From Thermoplasmata archaeon (GTDB taxonomy: Archaea; Thermoplasmatota; Thermoplasmata; Lutacidiplasmatales; UBA184), in the NCBI GenBank assembly GCA_028864975.1, contig JAGWLG010000019.1, positions 1 through 61,982 of the forward strand: a stretch of DNA of 61,982 bases, read 5' to 3'. Positions 24,347 to 33,500 of the stretch are shown piece by piece. Position 1 is the first letter of the stretch. Each line of letters begins with the position of its first letter. The notes below the pieces were generated by a model. It was not told the DNA's origin. It made no database searches and worked only from the letters and a program-made list of their open reading frames with translations. The position numbers and the translations under genes were made by a program.

Positions 24347-25666
24347 TCATGGTCTGTGGAGGGGCAGAGGGGCGCTTCCGAGCGAGGGGGTCCCTGGGGG
24401 AGGGGCGAAGAAGAATATGTGGCCCGGGACCACGTGGATCGTGCCCTCCGCGACCTTCCGGTCCCCTTCCTCGGTCAACGAGACGACCCATCCCTCCCGA
24501 ACTCCGAAGCGACGCATGAAGGACTGCAGGCCACCGGTCTCGACCCGCCCGGACTTGACCTCCACGGGGGCCACGGGAGGTCCAGCGAGCACGACGTCGA
24601 CCTCGTGCTGGGCCGGGTCGCGCCAGAAGAACTGGGCCCGGAGGGCGTTCGCCGTGTAGCTCTCTAGGACCTTGGCTCGCGCCTCCGGGTCGGAACGGAA
24701 GACCAGGTCCACCGAGGGCACGGTGGGGTAGTAGCGCTTGAGCTTGCGCTCGGAACGTCTTCGGTTCTTGGAGAAGTTGTAGAGCTTCCGGATCAGGAAC
24801 GTTGCTTCCAAGTACCAAAGGTAGTTCGCCAGCGTGGGTCGGGAGACGCCGATATCTCGGCTCAGGCTCGTGAGCTCGAGGACCTGCCCTGGCTCCTCCC
24901 AGACGAGATTCACCAGCGTCTGGAGCACATCCAGATCGACCGAACCCACGATCTGCTGCAGGTCCCGGTAGAGCGCCCGATCTCTCACCCATTCCTCGAC
25001 GACGCTCCGGACGACAGTCTTCCCCGGTTCCTCTGGTAGGGCCAGCTCTGGGAACCCGAGGGATCGAAGGTAGGAGGGCCACCGCCGCTCCACGTCCCGC
25101 TGGTGGATCGCAAGGGGTTCGTAACGCACCCCGAGGAAGTCCAGGTATTCGCGATAAGAGAGCGGGTCGACCCGGAGCTCGACGAGCCGGCCGGCCAGAG
25201 ATTCCCGCATGCCCTTTCGCAGCCAAAGCGACTCCGAGCCCGAGGCGAGGAACTGCACCTTCCCATTCTGGGTACGATACCGATCGTAGAGCGCCTTGAG
25301 CTGGTCCTCCCAGCCTTCGGCCTTCTGAACCTCATCGAAAATGATGATGAACTTCCCGTCCAAGAGGTGGGTTCCTTTGAGCTTCTCGTACTCTCGCAGC
25401 ACCTCCCCGAGTTCCGCATGGCGATGACGGTCGAACGAGAAGTAGACCACACGGGACGGGTCGAGGCCAGCCTCGATCGCGTCCTTGGCCACCTTGAGGA
25501 GGAGCGTGGTCTTCCCGACCCGCCGCAGCCCGGTGAGAGCTACGGCCCAGCGCATCTTCAGGGCGGAGAGGATCTCCGGGTAGAGCTGCCGGGGTCGATA
25601 GTCGAGTTGGAACGCTCCATGCCACCAGGGGTTGAGGTCCTCGAGCGTGCTCGCAATCGATGGCAT
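24347..25666 (-). CDS. AAA ATPase of the DUF4143 type
   Basis: A 439-residue ATPase with N-terminal AAA module: Walker A GLRRVGKTTLLLK (~46-58), Walker B KFIIIFDEVQKAEGW (~105-119), and SGSESLWLRKGMRESLAGR, the sensor/arginine segment typical of AAA_14 proteins. A winged-helix region (LSRDIGVSRPTLANYLWYLE) follows, and a C-terminal DUF4143-like nuclease-fold domain with HEVDVVLAG then PVEVKSG (D...ExK). The ATG at 25666 lies downstream of an AT-rich stretch. It stands between two tRNA genes. It belongs to a different subfamily from the recombinase-linked ATPases and lacks an adjacent recombinase piece. Family function is not settled. Confidence 0.85.
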   Translation of the reverse strand: MPSIASTLEDLNPWWHGAFQLDYRPRQLYPEILSALKMRWAVALTGLRRVGKTTLLLKVAKDAIEAGLDPSRVVYFSFDRHRHAELGEVLREYEKLKGTHLLDGKFIIIFDEVQKAEGWEDQLKALYDRYRTQNGKVQFLASGSESLWLRKGMRESLAGRLVELRVDPLSYREYLDFLGVRYEPLAIHQRDVERRWPSYLRSLGFPELALPEEPGKTVVRSVVEEWVRDRALYRDLQQIVGSVDLDVLQTLVNLVWEEPGQVLELTSLSRDIGVSRPTLANYLWYLEATFLIRKLYNFSKNRRRSERKLKRYYPTVPSVDLVFRSDPEARAKVLESYTANALRAQFFWRDPAQHEVDVVLAGPPVAPVEVKSGRVETGGLQSFMRRFGVREGWVVSLTEEGDRKVAEGTIHVVPGHIFFFAPPPGTPSLGSAPLPLHRP

Positions 25667-25718
25667 GCGCAGTTAATGCTAAATGCATTCTACGATAAAT
25701 ACACTTCGCGTTAACTAA

Positions 25719-25791
25719 AGCCAAGGGAGGGAATCGAACCCCCAAGAAACGGATCTGCAGTCCGTCGCATTAACCATTCTGCCACCTTGGC
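25719..25791 (-). tRNA. tRNA-Cys (GCA)
   Basis: A 73-nt cloverleaf: acceptor GCCAAGG/CCUUGGC with discriminator U, as expected for tRNA-Cys; anticodon arm ACGGA-CUGCAGA-UCCGU giving anticodon GCA; T arm GGGGG-UUCGAUU-CCCUC (four canonical pairs and one mismatch). No intron, no encoded CCA. Confidence 0.9.
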
Positions 25792-25863
25792 GCAGGCCCG
25801 GCGGAGGGAGGTTCCCCCTTAAAGGTGGGAGGGCCGCGCGATCTCGGCGGCCCCCCCTCGTCG

Positions 25864-26541
25864 TCAGACCCTCGACAACCCGCGGAGCAGGCGCTTCCCC
25901 GCGTTCTTGAGGGAGATCCGCACGCGTCCCTCGAGCCCCTGGCTGCGCCCCTCGCCTTGGGTGTGGCCATGTCGCAGGAGCTCCAGCAGGTCTTCCGCGT
26001 TCCTGACCTCGCCGGAAAAGCGCGTGAAGCACCGACCGATGCTCCCGCGTTCATGGGCGTCGCTTCCCCCGGTCGCCGCGACCTGGCGCGAGGCCGCGAC
26101 GACCCCGGCCTTCGCGTTCGGCACTTCGGAGTTGCGACCGTTCATGGTCTCGATCCCGAGCACGCGCGAGGTGCGGGCGAGCTCCTTCCCCACCCCGTGA
26201 GCCCAGCGGTACGGGTGCGCGAGGACGGGAACCCCGCCCAACCGAGCCACCTCGTCCAAGGTCTCGGCCAGGGGACGGTGGGCGGCGGGGGCCTTCTCGA
26301 TGCCGTAGACCAGGAGGTGGCCCTCCCGGGTCGAGACCTCGACCCCGGGGAGCAGGAGGAAACCGGGGGCGCTCTCGAACGCCTTGCGCGCGGAAGGGAG
26401 GGCCGCGACGGAGTTGTGGTCCGTGATCGCCACCCCCTGGAGGCCCTGGACGAGGGCGTCTCGGAGCACGTCCTCGACGCTGAGGGAAGAGTCCTTCGAG
26501 GCGCGCGTGTGGACGTGAAGGTCGAACCGACCCCCCTGCAT
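25864..26541 (-). CDS. PHP-domain phosphoesterase
   Basis: A 225-residue PHP (polymerase and histidinol phosphatase) protein. Metal-ligand motifs appear in order: DLHVHTRASKDS at the N-terminus, AITDHNSV, LLPGVEVST, LAHPYRW and GGSDAHE near the C-terminus. Such proteins are trinuclear metal phosphatases acting on small phosphorylated molecules or nucleic-acid ends; the substrate is not evident. It starts 20 nt after metG and is probably cotranscribed with it. The ATG at 26541 was chosen because the DLHVHT motif follows within six residues. Confidence 0.85.
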   Translation of the reverse strand: MQGGRFDLHVHTRASKDSSLSVEDVLRDALVQGLQGVAITDHNSVAALPSARKAFESAPGFLLLPGVEVSTREGHLLVYGIEKAPAAHRPLAETLDEVARLGGVPVLAHPYRWAHGVGKELARTSRVLGIETMNGRNSEVPNAKAGVVAASRQVAATGGSDAHERGSIGRCFTRFSGEVRNAEDLLELLRHGHTQGEGRSQGLEGRVRISLKNAGKRLLRGLSRV

Positions 26542-26561
26542 GGAAGACGCGACCCTCCGGA

Positions 26562-28835
26562 CTATCGGACCTTGCCCCCGGGCGGCAGCGGTCGGTCGGG
26601 GGTGAGACAACCTCCCGTCGCAAGGACGAGTGCCTCGGAGCTGCCGGGGGTCGTACGGTCGAGCCAGGCGATCAAGAGGGGCGGTGCCCCGGGAGGGAGC
26701 TCGGCCGCGACCAGCCCCGCGCCGACGTCGAGCTCTCGGCCGTCCTTCGTCGCGGCCACAACGAGCCGAGCGCGTGCAAAGTCGTCGTACCGGATCGTCG
26801 GGAGCGCCGAGGCGATGCCGCGAAGGGGGGTCCCCGGCGGGGTCCCGCTCGGCGCCGTCAGCACGGCCACCGTGGCCCCGGCCTCCGCGGCCAGGATCAT
26901 CCCCTGGGAGGTGACCCCGCGCAGCGGCCGAGGCTCCAGGTTCGAGAGGACCGCGACGAGCTTGCCGCGAAGCTCCTCCGGCTTGTAGAACGGCTTGATG
27001 CCGGCGACGAGGATCCGAGGGTTGCCCTCCCCCAGGTCGACCTTGAGGACGTAGAGCTTGTCGGCCTTCGGGTGGTCGGCCACCTCGACGACCGAGCCGA
27101 CGCGGATGTCGAGCGCCGGGGCTCCGGCCGGCGAGGTCGCTCCCGACGTCGGGCGGGAGGGCATAGCAGCGGCCGTGGGCTTGGAGGCGGCCTTGGCCGT
27201 GAGGAGCTTCGGGAAGAGCGGGGCGACCTCCCCCAGGGTCGTCCCTGGGGTCGGAGGGGAGAGCGCGCGCGACCAGGCCCCCGGGCCCAGGAGCTCCGGG
27301 GCTCCCAGCATCTGGGAGATCCTCTCGGAGGAGAAGGGCAGGAAGGGCGCCAGGAGCACGCTCGCCGTTCGCAGGAGCCAGAGCGTCTCGTAGATGGCGA
27401 GGTCCCGCTCCGTGCCCTGGAGGCTCCACGGCTTGCTCTCGTGGAAGTACTGGTTCCCCTGCCGCACGAGCTCGAGGGCCCGGTCGAGCGCCTCCTTGAG
27501 CTCCACTTTTTCGAAGTGTTCCGTGCACTCGGCGTGAGCCGTGCGGATCTTCTTCCCCAGCTCGCTCTGGTCGCTCGACCACCCCGGAGGGGGTGAAGGG
27601 ACCTTCCCCCCGTATCGGTCGCGGGTGAAGGTCAGGCAGCGTTGCACCAGGTTCCCCCACTGGTCCGCGAGGATCTGGTCGTGGTCCTGCGAGAGGTCCT
27701 TGGGGTCGAACTCGGTGTCGTGGTTCTGGGGGGCATGGTAGGCGGCATAGAACCTGATGGTCTCCGGAGAGAACCGCGCCAGCAGGTCGGGCAGGAAGAC
27801 CGAGGTCGAGGGGTCGGTCTCCGACTTCGAGAGCTTCTCCCCCCCGATGTTCAGGAACTCGTTGGCGGGGACATCGTAGGGGAGCTGGAGCCCACCCACC
27901 CCCAGCAGGATCGCCGGCCAGATGATCGTGTGGAAGGTGATGTTGTCCTTGCCCATGAACTGGTAGACCCGGACGGCCTCCTTCGCATCCCAGAAGAGCT
28001 TCCACTGCTCGGGGTCTCCCTGCCGCAGCGCCCACTCCTTGGTCGCCGAGAGGTACCCGATCACGGCCTCGAACCAGACGTAGAGGCGCTTCTCGTCGTA
28101 CCCGTCCAGGGGGATGGGCACGCCCCAGGAGATGTCGCGGGTGATCGGTCGTGGGCGCAGCCCCTCCTTGACGTAATTCTCGGTGAACGAGCGCACCGAG
28201 GGGCGCCATCGGTCACGGACCCCGGCGTGGTAGTGCTGGAGCTGCTCCGTGAGCTTGGGGAGCAAGAGGTAGAAGTGCTCGGTCGGACGGAACTCCGCCG
28301 TCGTCCCGCAAAGCTTGCACCGCGGTCCCTGGAGCTCCTGCGGCTCGAGCACCCGGGAGCACTTCGGGCATTCGTCGCCTCGGGCCGAGGGGTTCGAGCA
28401 GTGGGGACAGGTGCCGGTCACGTACCGGTCGGGGAGGAAGCGCCGGTGCTTCGGACAGAAGGCCCCCTGGGAGGTCCTCTTCTCGACGTATCCTTCCTGG
28501 AGGAGGGTCAGGAAGACCTCCTGGGCGGTGCGCTCGTGGAGGGCCGTATGGGTGCTGGTGTAGGTGTCGAAGGAGAGACCGAGGGCACGGAAGGCCGCCA
28601 CGTTGACCTGGTGGTAGCGCTCCGCGATGACCTGGGGGGAGACCCCTTCCTGCTCAGCCCGGACGGTCGTCGGGGTACCATGCATGTCGGAGCCCGAGAC
28701 CATGACGACCTCGTCTCCGGTAAGCCGGTGGTAGCGCGCGAAGATGTCGGCGGGAAGCAGGTTCCCGGCGAGGTGGCCCAGGTGCTGGGGCCCGTTGGAA
28801 TAGGGCCATGCGACCCCGACGAGGATCCGGGACAT
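26562..28835 (-). CDS. metG: Methionyl-tRNA synthetase
   Basis: A 757-residue class I synthetase that charges tRNA-Met. The N-terminus has AWPYSNGPQHLGHLAGN (HIGH-type motif HLGH), a zinc knuckle region with CPHC, CPKC and CKLC pairs (~140-175), and the KMSKS loop as GGEKLSKSETD (~330). An anticodon-binding helical domain follows. After a linker near 565-580 there is a C-terminal OB-fold tRNA-binding domain (LDIRVGSVVEVADHPKADKL), as in Trbp111/EMAPII, extended by ~90 further residues. Length matches archaeal enzymes with the fused OB domain. A PHP phosphoesterase follows closely. Confidence 0.97.
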   Translation of the reverse strand: MSRILVGVAWPYSNGPQHLGHLAGNLLPADIFARYHRLTGDEVVMVSGSDMHGTPTTVRAEQEGVSPQVIAERYHQVNVAAFRALGLSFDTYTSTHTALHERTAQEVFLTLLQEGYVEKRTSQGAFCPKHRRFLPDRYVTGTCPHCSNPSARGDECPKCSRVLEPQELQGPRCKLCGTTAEFRPTEHFYLLLPKLTEQLQHYHAGVRDRWRPSVRSFTENYVKEGLRPRPITRDISWGVPIPLDGYDEKRLYVWFEAVIGYLSATKEWALRQGDPEQWKLFWDAKEAVRVYQFMGKDNITFHTIIWPAILLGVGGLQLPYDVPANEFLNIGGEKLSKSETDPSTSVFLPDLLARFSPETIRFYAAYHAPQNHDTEFDPKDLSQDHDQILADQWGNLVQRCLTFTRDRYGGKVPSPPPGWSSDQSELGKKIRTAHAECTEHFEKVELKEALDRALELVRQGNQYFHESKPWSLQGTERDLAIYETLWLLRTASVLLAPFLPFSSERISQMLGAPELLGPGAWSRALSPPTPGTTLGEVAPLFPKLLTAKAASKPTAAAMPSRPTSGATSPAGAPALDIRVGSVVEVADHPKADKLYVLKVDLGEGNPRILVAGIKPFYKPEELRGKLVAVLSNLEPRPLRGVTSQGMILAAEAGATVAVLTAPSGTPPGTPLRGIASALPTIRYDDFARARLVVAATKDGRELDVGAGLVAAELPPGAPPLLIAWLDRTTPGSSEALVLATGGCLTPDRPLPPGGKVR

Positions 28836-28932
28836 GGAAGCCTAACGAGAAGATGCGAGGAGAAAAAGGGCACCGGCCACGGGAGAGCCGGGAGCATCGG
28901 CCGTGGGGCTTGACGACCCTCACGTCCGAGCG

Positions 28933-29748
28933 TCAGGCCCCGGCGCCAACCCATCCCCAAGTGATCTCGAGCGAGTGACCGGTCCCGTACTTCTGCAGGA
29001 AGCAGGGCGGGACCGTCTGGGAGGTCCCGTACGAGGAGAGCTCGTAGTTCAGGACCTGCGCGGACCCCGTCGCCGCGACCTGCCCGTCGACCCATAGCCG
29101 CACGACCTGTCGAGCGTTCGAGGTGTAGTTGAAGATCTGAGCGCCGGTGTAGGAGACCGGTTCGGCGTTCCCGTTCACGCTCACGGTACTGTACGATTCA
29201 TGCCAGAGGTCGAAGAGATCTCTCAGCGTGTAGGTGAAGTTCCACGGTGAGGCGATGGTGAAAATCCCCCCGGGGTCCGACCCCGTACCGGTCGAGTTGT
29301 CTGTGAAGACCGGCATGTTGCAGCCGTTCGTGAACCCCCAGTCGCGGGCGGCCCGTGCCGGGCTGATCTCTCCGATGCCCCCAGGGAGGGTCACCGAGAC
29401 GCCTCCGATGACGATCGAGAGATGGATGTAGAGACGTTCGACCAATGCGTCCGACGCGTTGATGCACCAGGTGGGGGCGGACTCGTCCGGTACTCCTGAG
29501 CTCACCGGCGGCGGGCCGATCGAGAGGCAAGGGGGTGAGAACCCCCCCGAAGGCCCTGAGGAACACCCGGCTTTCTGGAACGGGCCGCATCCCGCCCCGC
29601 TCGCGAGGATCAGTACGAGGGCGATCACCGCGGCCACCACGACCGCCCCCGCGGCGATGACGAAGGGGGTTCTGCGACGCGGCCGCGGTGGAGGGGGCGG
29701 GAATGTGAAGGGGGGAGGAGGTGGAGGGAAGGTCGGCGGAACGCTCAT
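28933..29748 (-). CDS. Membrane-anchored extracytoplasmic protein with proline-rich N-terminus
   Basis: A 271-residue protein. A cytoplasmic Pro-rich head (residues 1-24, runs of P) and an RPRRR basic cluster precede one membrane helix (~29-51, FVIAAGAVVVAAVIALVLIL). The rest is Ser/Thr/Gly-rich, probably outside, with four or more cysteines and several NxS/T sequons, typical of glycosylated surface proteins. I recognise no enzymatic motif. The Pro-rich head plus single helix resembles the start of the AAA+ membrane protein at 53435, which may reflect a shared sorting or interaction mode. Confidence 0.6.
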   Translation of the reverse strand: MSVPPTFPPPPPPFTFPPPPPRPRRRTPFVIAAGAVVVAAVIALVLILASGAGCGPFQKAGCSSGPSGGFSPPCLSIGPPPVSSGVPDESAPTWCINASDALVERLYIHLSIVIGGVSVTLPGGIGEISPARAARDWGFTNGCNMPVFTDNSTGTGSDPGGIFTIASPWNFTYTLRDLFDLWHESYSTVSVNGNAEPVSYTGAQIFNYTSNARQVVRLWVDGQVAATGSAQVLNYELSSYGTSQTVPPCFLQKYGTGHSLEITWGWVGAGA

Positions 29749-29874
29749 CCCGGTTCGGATGGGTCAGCCACGGGGAGCATCTTGAATCCAGCGGGGGAGC
29801 ACCATGGACGGCGGCCGCGGAAGGGGTTCGGGACCGCGGGAGTTCCGCGGTCCCTTCGGTTCAGGGCCGGAGCC

Positions 29875-30027
29875 CTAACGCTTCCCCTTCTTTCCCTTGG
29901 CCTTCTTCGCCATTTCTTTCTCGACCGACCTGCGCCGGTCCTGAGTGACCCACGGCGCTTCTCCTTCACATTCTTCTGTTCCTATGTGAACTCGGACCGT
30001 GTCGCTTGTCCCGTGGGGGACGGACAC
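29875..30027 (-). CDS. Small basic hypothetical protein
   Basis: About 50 residues from a GTG, with an acidic-aromatic middle (HIGTEECEGEAPWVTQ) and a highly basic tail ending MAKKAKGKKGKR. The tail looks like a nucleic-acid-binding extension. It overlaps nothing on the other strand and lies back to back with the zinc-finger-like gene at 30073. Identity unknown. Confidence 0.4.
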   Translation of the reverse strand: MSVPHGTSDTVRVHIGTEECEGEAPWVTQDRRRSVEKEMAKKAKGKKGKR

Positions 30028-30072
30028 GGACCGACGCCAACCATTTTCAAGGTACGAAGGGTCGAGGTGGCC

Positions 30073-30321
30073 GTGAGCGTTGCCTTCGCCATCTGTCCGC
30101 GTTGCTCGAAGGTCCTCCAGGTCGAGGTGATCGACTGGCCGGGCGTGCCGGCGGAGATGGCGAGGCATCTCTCCGAGCACCTCGAAAAGGAAGAGGCGAG
30201 CTCGTCGAAGAGCGGAGCCCCCCTCAGCGGCGCAAGCGCCCTCGAGAGCGATCGGCGCCTTCCGCATAGCCTTCCGTCCCATCGGCCATCGCCCGACCGC
30301 CCCCACGGTCGCTCGCACTAG
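30073..30321 (+). CDS. Small putative zinc-binding protein
   Basis: An 82-residue frame from a GTG. FAICPRCSKVLQVEV supplies a CPRC knuckle and MARHLSEHLEKEE a possible His pair, a C2H2-like layout; the rest is a Ser/Arg-rich tail. A TATA-like ATTTTCAAGG lies about 28 nt upstream, supporting this start over the longer open frame. Role unknown. Confidence 0.45.
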   Translation: MSVAFAICPRCSKVLQVEVIDWPGVPAEMARHLSEHLEKEEASSSKSGAPLSGASALESDRRLPHSLPSHRPSPDRPHGRSH

Positions 30322-30536
30322 TACTGCCCCGAGACCTGCTCTAAGGGCAGGCCCTCCCTCCGAGGAACCCCGTGTCGAGAGGTCTCGGAGTAGTACCTTG
30401 CTGCACTCCGCAAGGGCGGCTGACCGGAGCTGCGCGGGCGGCGAGGTCGGACGTGGGTGAGACCGCGGAAGCGTAGGGCCGCGTGCCGCGCTTTCGCGTG
30501 GTGGTCGAAGGCCCCATGTTTGGCCGCCGCGAGTAC

Positions 30537-30543
30537 GTATAAG
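30537..30543 (+). promoter_or_regulatory. TATA box of the PKD surface protein gene
   Basis: GTATAAG, 28-34 nt above the ATG at 30571; it indicates a leaderless transcript and decides between the alternative starts. Confidence 0.65.
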
Positions 30544-30570
30544 AGCACGTTTCCCCCTATCGAAACCGGC

Positions 30571-33500
30571 ATGCGCCGACCGTTCCCCGGCCCTCTCGGT
30601 CCCACCTTTGGGGCAAGGTCCACCAGGGCCGGGGGAGGGCGCCGGCGGCGTGTGGCATCGGGCCGCAACAAGTTGAGCCCCACGGTCCGGGGCGTCCTCG
30701 TGCTCGGGGTGATGGGCTTGCTGGCTGTCTCGACCGCGCCGTGGGCCCTCCGCATCGGACCCGTCATTCCAGCCGCCACGCCACGTGCCGGACCTTCGCC
30801 GGTGCCCTCGATGGCCCGCCTCACGTCGGTCGCGGGCTCCGAGGTCGGGTCGTTCCTGCTCCCCTCATCGGCCTGTACGGCGGGGTACAACGGGACCTGC
30901 CCGCATCTCACCCCCTCGATCACTTCGAGCTCCCCGGTCATCTGTCGGGGTGGCTCCGCCTCCTGCCCTGGGGGGGCCCCCGACAATAGCCGTGTGACCC
31001 TCTGGGTGAACGCCACGGGCCACGAGTCGCTGGTCCCCCCCGTGATCCAGGTCGTGTTCGTCGTCGAGACCACCCCGTACGACGGGGTGTACGATGCGTC
31101 GGCGGGGGACCCCGGGACCGGGTGGTGCGGAGCACCCTGCAACGAGTCGAACGCGGTGCCCTTCTTTGTGGCGAACTCCGGACAGATCGCAACGGCGATC
31201 GCGAGCTCCTTCGGCGCGAGCACCAGCAGTTGCACCCCGGGGAGCCAAGAGGTGGTCTGTTTCGCGATGGTCGACTACTTCTCCACCGTCGGTGCGGACC
31301 ACGACGACGGGGACGGCTCGGAGTACAACCCCGACGTGACCACGTTCGTCCCCGCGGGGAGCTTCCAGTCGGCCGTCGCGGGCACGTTCCAGGCGCAGGT
31401 CCTGCAGGGCGGCTGGGTCCTACCCGACTCCGACCTCTCGGACAACATCCTCTCCAGTTCCTCGATCACCGCGCTCTACGGTGCACAGCGCGGCAGCGGT
31501 CTGGGGTGGGACTCGTCGGCCGACCACGTGCTGGTGCTCATCTCCTCCACCGCGCCGCGCGACAGCAACTACCTCGTGAACTATGCCGCGAGCTCTTCAG
31601 ACTATCCCAGCGGCATGAGCAGCGGATGCGAACCGGCCTACTTCTCTGGACAGCCGAACTGCTACAGCTGGGACAACGGGACGAGCTCGGTCGCCGGCTA
31701 CGCTCGGGCCAACAACATGGCCATCGACGTGATCGACCCCGCCAACGGGGTCACCAACGCGAGCTCGGGAGACTACCGGCACGTCGCGTCCGCCCAGACC
31801 GACGTCACGACGATCCTGCAGGCGGGCTGCGACCTGGCCACGGCGACCGGGGGAAGCTGGGAGGGACCGCACGGGAACTTCACCTGCGCCGCCTCCGCGA
31901 CCGGGACAGGGCACGGCAACCTGACCTGCATCACGGGCGGCTCCTGCATCACGAAGGGCACCGGGACGAACCCTGCGCGCGGGTGGTCGACCAACACCCC
32001 CTTAGGCTGGGCGCTGACCCACTTCAACCTGCCCGCGGGAGGACGCTCTTCGAACCTCACGGCCTCGGGCACGTCTCACGCCCCGTTCCAGTTCCTGCCG
32101 GCCGCCGGGCTCGTGATCAACGCCACGAACCCCGGCTACCAGGTCGTCGCCTGTTCGCGTACCGCGTCGAACCCACCCCTTCCGGGTCCCTGCAATGCCC
32201 TCCCCCTCGTGACCGGCCTCGGGCCTCAGCACAACGGGGTGGGGTGGGCCTGGCCGGACAACGCGATGTACCTCAACGACAGCTGGGCGATCTCCTTCAA
32301 CCTCGCGGCGAACGCTTCGTTCCCGACCTCGAAGCTCGGCCAAGCCCTCCCGCTCGACAGCTGTCAGAACCAGAGCTGGTGGCGAGGCTGCGCCCCCTAC
32401 TCCACGACCAGCTATTCGCAGCTCGACTACAATGCCTCGAACGGCGCCCCGGTGTCGCCGCCCCCCTCCTTCCCTCCGGCGTGGGTGAGCGTGGTCGCCA
32501 CCGTCGTACCGCTGGCGGCGACGGCCAGCTTCGTGTCGGGATCCGCCACCCCGCCGGACCCCGTCCAGTTCACAGGGACCGTCAGCGGGGGTCAACCCCC
32601 GTACACCTACCTCTGGAGCTTTGGCGACGGCTCGATCGGCTCCGCCGCCCTCGATCCGTCGCACACCTACAACGCCACCGGGACCTACCCCGCGCACTTC
32701 CTGGTCACGGACGCCGGGGGCGGACGAGCGGGCGCGTTCCTCAATGTTTCCGTGGGGACCGTTCCTCCCCTCACGGCCTCGGCCCAAGCCAACCCGACCG
32801 CGGGCGTTGCGCCTCTCGCCGTCCTGTTCTCCTCCTCGGCAGCTGGAGGTCGACCTCCCTACGCTTGGAGCTGGTCCTTCGGTGACGGCGGATCCGCCGC
32901 CACCCAGAACGCGACCCACACGTACTCGACCGTGGGCCAGTACGCCGTCGCCCTGACCGTGAGAGATGCCGCGGGGAGCGCCCTCACCCGTGGGCTGAAC
33001 GTGTCGGTCGAGCCCAACGCGCTCACGGCCTCGCTCCTGGCCACGCCCTCCAGCGGCACGCTCCCGCTCACCGTGGTCTTCAACGGTACGGCCGCCGGAG
33101 GGACCCCTGGCTACACGTTCTTGTGGGGGCTCGGGGACGGTTCCACCGGCTCGTTCGCTCGCAACCCGGTGCATGAGTACAACACCACCGGGACGTTCCA
33201 GGTGGACCTCACGGTCGCCGACCGTGCGGGCGCTTGGGTCCGCGTCTGGACGAACATTTCGGTCTCGACCTCGAGGGCCCCGTTGACGCTCTCGATCTCC
33301 GGGAGCCCGGTGAACGGGACGCCGCCGCTCCCCGTGCAGTTCCAGGCGAGCCCTCATGGCGGAGCCACACCGTACCTTCTCTCCTGGCGCTTTGCCGACG
33401 GGAGCCCGAGCGCGACCGGTCTCTCGCCGGCCCACACGTTCCAGATCGTGGGGACGTTCATCGTCAGAGCGTGGGCGAACGACTCATCGGTCCCCTCGCT

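Noticed and set aside
25864..28209. A 781-codon minus-strand frame joining the PHP gene to sequence inside metG
   Set aside because: The upstream 550 codons are an off-frame reading of metG; PHP homology starts at the ATG at 26541.
31122..32885. A 587-codon plus-strand frame within the PKD gene
   Set aside because: Arg-rich, low-complexity translation with no domain; the PKD frame is clearly the coding one.
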